Shown in pieces: positions 62,779 through 64,000 of a stretch of 64,000 bases of DNA (positions within the stretch are counted from its first letter, which is position 1; each line of letters starts with the position of its first letter). A model generated the notes under the pieces. It made no database searches, was not told the DNA's origin, and worked only from the letters and a program-made list of their open reading frames with translations. The translations under genes and the position numbers were made by a program. The stretch is from positions 230,022 through 294,021 of the forward strand of contig DYEC01000011.1 in the NCBI GenBank assembly GCA_020725865.1. Direction: 5' to 3'. This DNA comes from Anaerolinea sp. (GTDB taxonomy: Bacteria > Chloroflexota > Anaerolineae > Anaerolineales > Anaerolineaceae).

Positions 62779-63369
62779 ATGCCTTGTAAAGACTTAGATT
62801 TTTTTATTGCTCAAGATAAAAAGAACCCCGTTGAACTTCGAGGCTACGTTTGGAAAGTCATTATGGATCCAACCAGGGTCGATGATGATCCAGGGATGTT
62901 CTTTGGAAGGTTGTTTCGAATGATCGATATCCGCCTTAACCGGGACGAGAAATCAACCTGGCCGGATGGAATCGTGTTTGAACACATTACCTCTGGATGC
63001 CGCCTTACTTATAAAGATGGCTTGTTGATGGATCTGACAAATTCCAAAGTCATTCAGAAAAAGCCAAGAATCCGTGATCGCAGCCGGCGGACAGGTTGTA
63101 GAAACCAAGCTAAAGGTGAAAGTATGGTTCGAAAACCAAATCAAATTTCTTCAAACAGTCAGATGCGTCGATTTGTGTTGATTCGAGTGGAGGATCTCAC
63201 CGGAGTTTCAGGGACTGGTGAGGTAGCAGAAGGAACTGTATTCAGCAGCGGCTTGGCAGTCATTCACTGGCTCAGGGAACCTTATGCCATGGGTGTTTAT
63301 CAGTCTCTCGAAGATGTCATTTCTGTCCACGGTCATGAAGGCCGAACACAGCTGCAATTTATCGATTAA
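62779..63369 (+). CDS. Hypothetical element protein, possibly two fused genes
   Basis: A 196-residue frame that I do not recognise. The first 90 residues are a compact polar domain (CKDLDFFIAQDKKNPVELRG, PDGIVFEHITSGCRLTYKDG). A basic stretch follows (KKPRIRDRSRRTGCRNQAKG) and then a second domain (RRFVLIRVEDLTGVSGTGEV, SLEDVISVHGHEGRTQLQF) of a type seen as stand-alone small hypothetical proteins. AAAGGTGA (63112-63119) stands properly before an in-frame ATG at 63124, so the second domain may be translated on its own. It ends 11 bases before parA and probably belongs to the same transcript. Confidence 0.6.
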   Translation: MPCKDLDFFIAQDKKNPVELRGYVWKVIMDPTRVDDDPGMFFGRLFRMIDIRLNRDEKSTWPDGIVFEHITSGCRLTYKDGLLMDLTNSKVIQKKPRIRDRSRRTGCRNQAKGESMVRKPNQISSNSQMRRFVLIRVEDLTGVSGTGEVAEGTVFSSGLAVIHWLREPYAMGVYQSLEDVISVHGHEGRTQLQFID

Positions 63370-63380
63370 GGAGAAATCAA

Positions 63381-64000
63381 ATGACCACAAAAATCATCAC
63401 CATTTCGAACCAAAAAGGTGGAGTCGGAAAGACAACCACCGCCGTAAATCTGGCACATGCTCTCACTCTGAAAACTAAACAAGTATTGTTGATTGACCTT
63501 GATCCGCAAGGACAGTGCGCAACCAAGTTGGGTATGGATAGCCAAATGGGAACGTATTATTTCCTGACAACCCAACCAGGCTCTCCAAGTGAAATAACTT
63601 TTATCCGCCAATGGGTCCGTGATACAGGTCGTGATTTCTTACAGTTGATTCCAGGCAACTCAATGACCTCCGCTGCGCAAATGATGCTGGGTGTCCAGGA
63701 TCAACCGATCTCCTACATAAAAGGGCTGCTGAAAACATTCAGTAAAGATCGGTTTGATTACATCATTTTCGATACCTCCCCATCAGTGGGTGGCTTACAA
63801 GAACGTGCAATCTGGGCGGCAGACCTGGTGATTGTTCCCACGGCAACAGAATTCGCATCATTAGATTCGTTAGCGAAGACAGTCACAACCATCCAAACCT
63901 TGAGGGACAAAAAGAATTGGCAAGGGGGATTGCTGGGGATACTACCTACCTTTTTTGATGATACCAACGAGTCACGCGAATCACTTCAGGATCTGCATGC
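63381..64000 (+). CDS. parA: ParA-family partition ATPase, N-terminal part (cut by window edge)
   Basis: The first 206 codons of a ParA/Soj/MinD-type ATPase. The deviant Walker A is SNQKGGVGKTTTAVNLAHAL, the A' region LLIDLDPQGQCATKLGM and Walker B DYIIFDTSPSVGGL. ParA proteins segregate plasmids, islands and chromosomes together with a ParB and a centromere site. AAGGAG (63368-63373) precedes the ATG. Its position beside the att junction supports a plasmid-derived or conjugative element. A parB would be expected downstream, outside the window. Confidence 0.9.
   Translation, partial: MTTKIITISNQKGGVGKTTTAVNLAHALTLKTKQVLLIDLDPQGQCATKLGMDSQMGTYYFLTTQPGSPSEITFIRQWVRDTGRDFLQLIPGNSMTSAAQMMLGVQDQPISYIKGLLKTFSKDRFDYIIFDTSPSVGGLQERAIWAADLVIVPTATEFASLDSLAKTVTTIQTLRDKKNWQGGLLGILPTFFDDTNESRESLQDLH

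Larger units (their letters stand above)
62393..64000. mobile_element. Left end of a tRNA-integrated element (right end outside window)
   Basis: Everything right of the broken tRNA differs from the chromosome: it is visibly more AT-rich, its first genes are a hypothetical and parA, and gene order no longer matches housekeeping loci. With the tRNA 3' half on the left, an intact tRNA-fMet and the integrase should lie at the far right end. It may be an integrative conjugative or mobilisable element, a plasmid-like prophage or a genomic island. An assembly join at the repeat is the main alternative. Confidence 0.65.

Overview
The window looks like the chromosome of a Chloroflexota bacterium, most likely of the Anaerolineae. 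This is inferred from gene content and style: a full 14-gene nuo operon, lipoproteins and Tad-type proteins with Pro/Thr linkers, a CAP-LysM protein, a seven-blade WD40 lipoprotein and a mitochondrial-type citrate synthase. No rRNA gene is present to confirm it. Clear sigma-A promoters (TTGACA-N17-TATAAT type) recur, and most starts have GGAGG-like ribosome binding sites. The last 1.6 kb is more AT-rich and looks like the left end of an integrated element.

Layout. 1-843: start of a secreted VWA-like protein, cut by the window edge. 1016-3101: NfeD, slipin and a GNAT acetyltransferase. 3444-5918: secreted subtilisin-like protease. 6147-7825: small SWIM zinc-finger protein behind a promoter-hairpin leader, convergent with the RNA ligase gene rtcB, which carries a late frameshift. 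8031-12756: clpC, radA and an isochorismatase-family gene. 12862-27250: nuoABCDEFGHIJKLMN in canonical order, with a strong hairpin between nuoC and nuoD. 27268-29903: DinB-like protein, CAP-LysM protein and WD40 lipoprotein. 29881-38071 (minus): a probable six-gene operon of TadE, TadG-VWA, TadE-PA14, a lipoprotein sharing a module with the PA14 protein, a CPBP protease and an unknown.

38290-48631 is a divergent carbohydrate locus. The minus arm encodes a solute-binding protein, two permeases and two Gfo/Idh/MocA oxidoreductases. The plus arm encodes a ROK repressor, a UroD-family protein, a ROK-like protein with an extra N-terminal domain and a PIG-L deacetylase. No ABC ATPase is encoded here. 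48741-51978: holA, a DUF6391-like protein, a lipoprotein and surE. 52072-58355: a TCA-cycle locus with iclR-gltA on the minus strand and icd-acn on the plus strand, both driven from one bidirectional promoter that contains a tandem repeat. 58368-62123 (minus): a membrane protein with an HExxH motif, a large anti-sigma-like protein and an ECF sigma factor.

62351-62392 is only the 3' half of an initiator tRNA gene, broken in the anticodon loop and followed to the right by different DNA with a hypothetical gene and parA. This is the expected left junction (att) of an element integrated into tRNA-fMet. The best leads for new biology are this junction, the IclR-linked bidirectional TCA promoter, the SWIM leader RNA, the duplicated cysteine-bearing module of the Tad-like operon and the glycoside locus.
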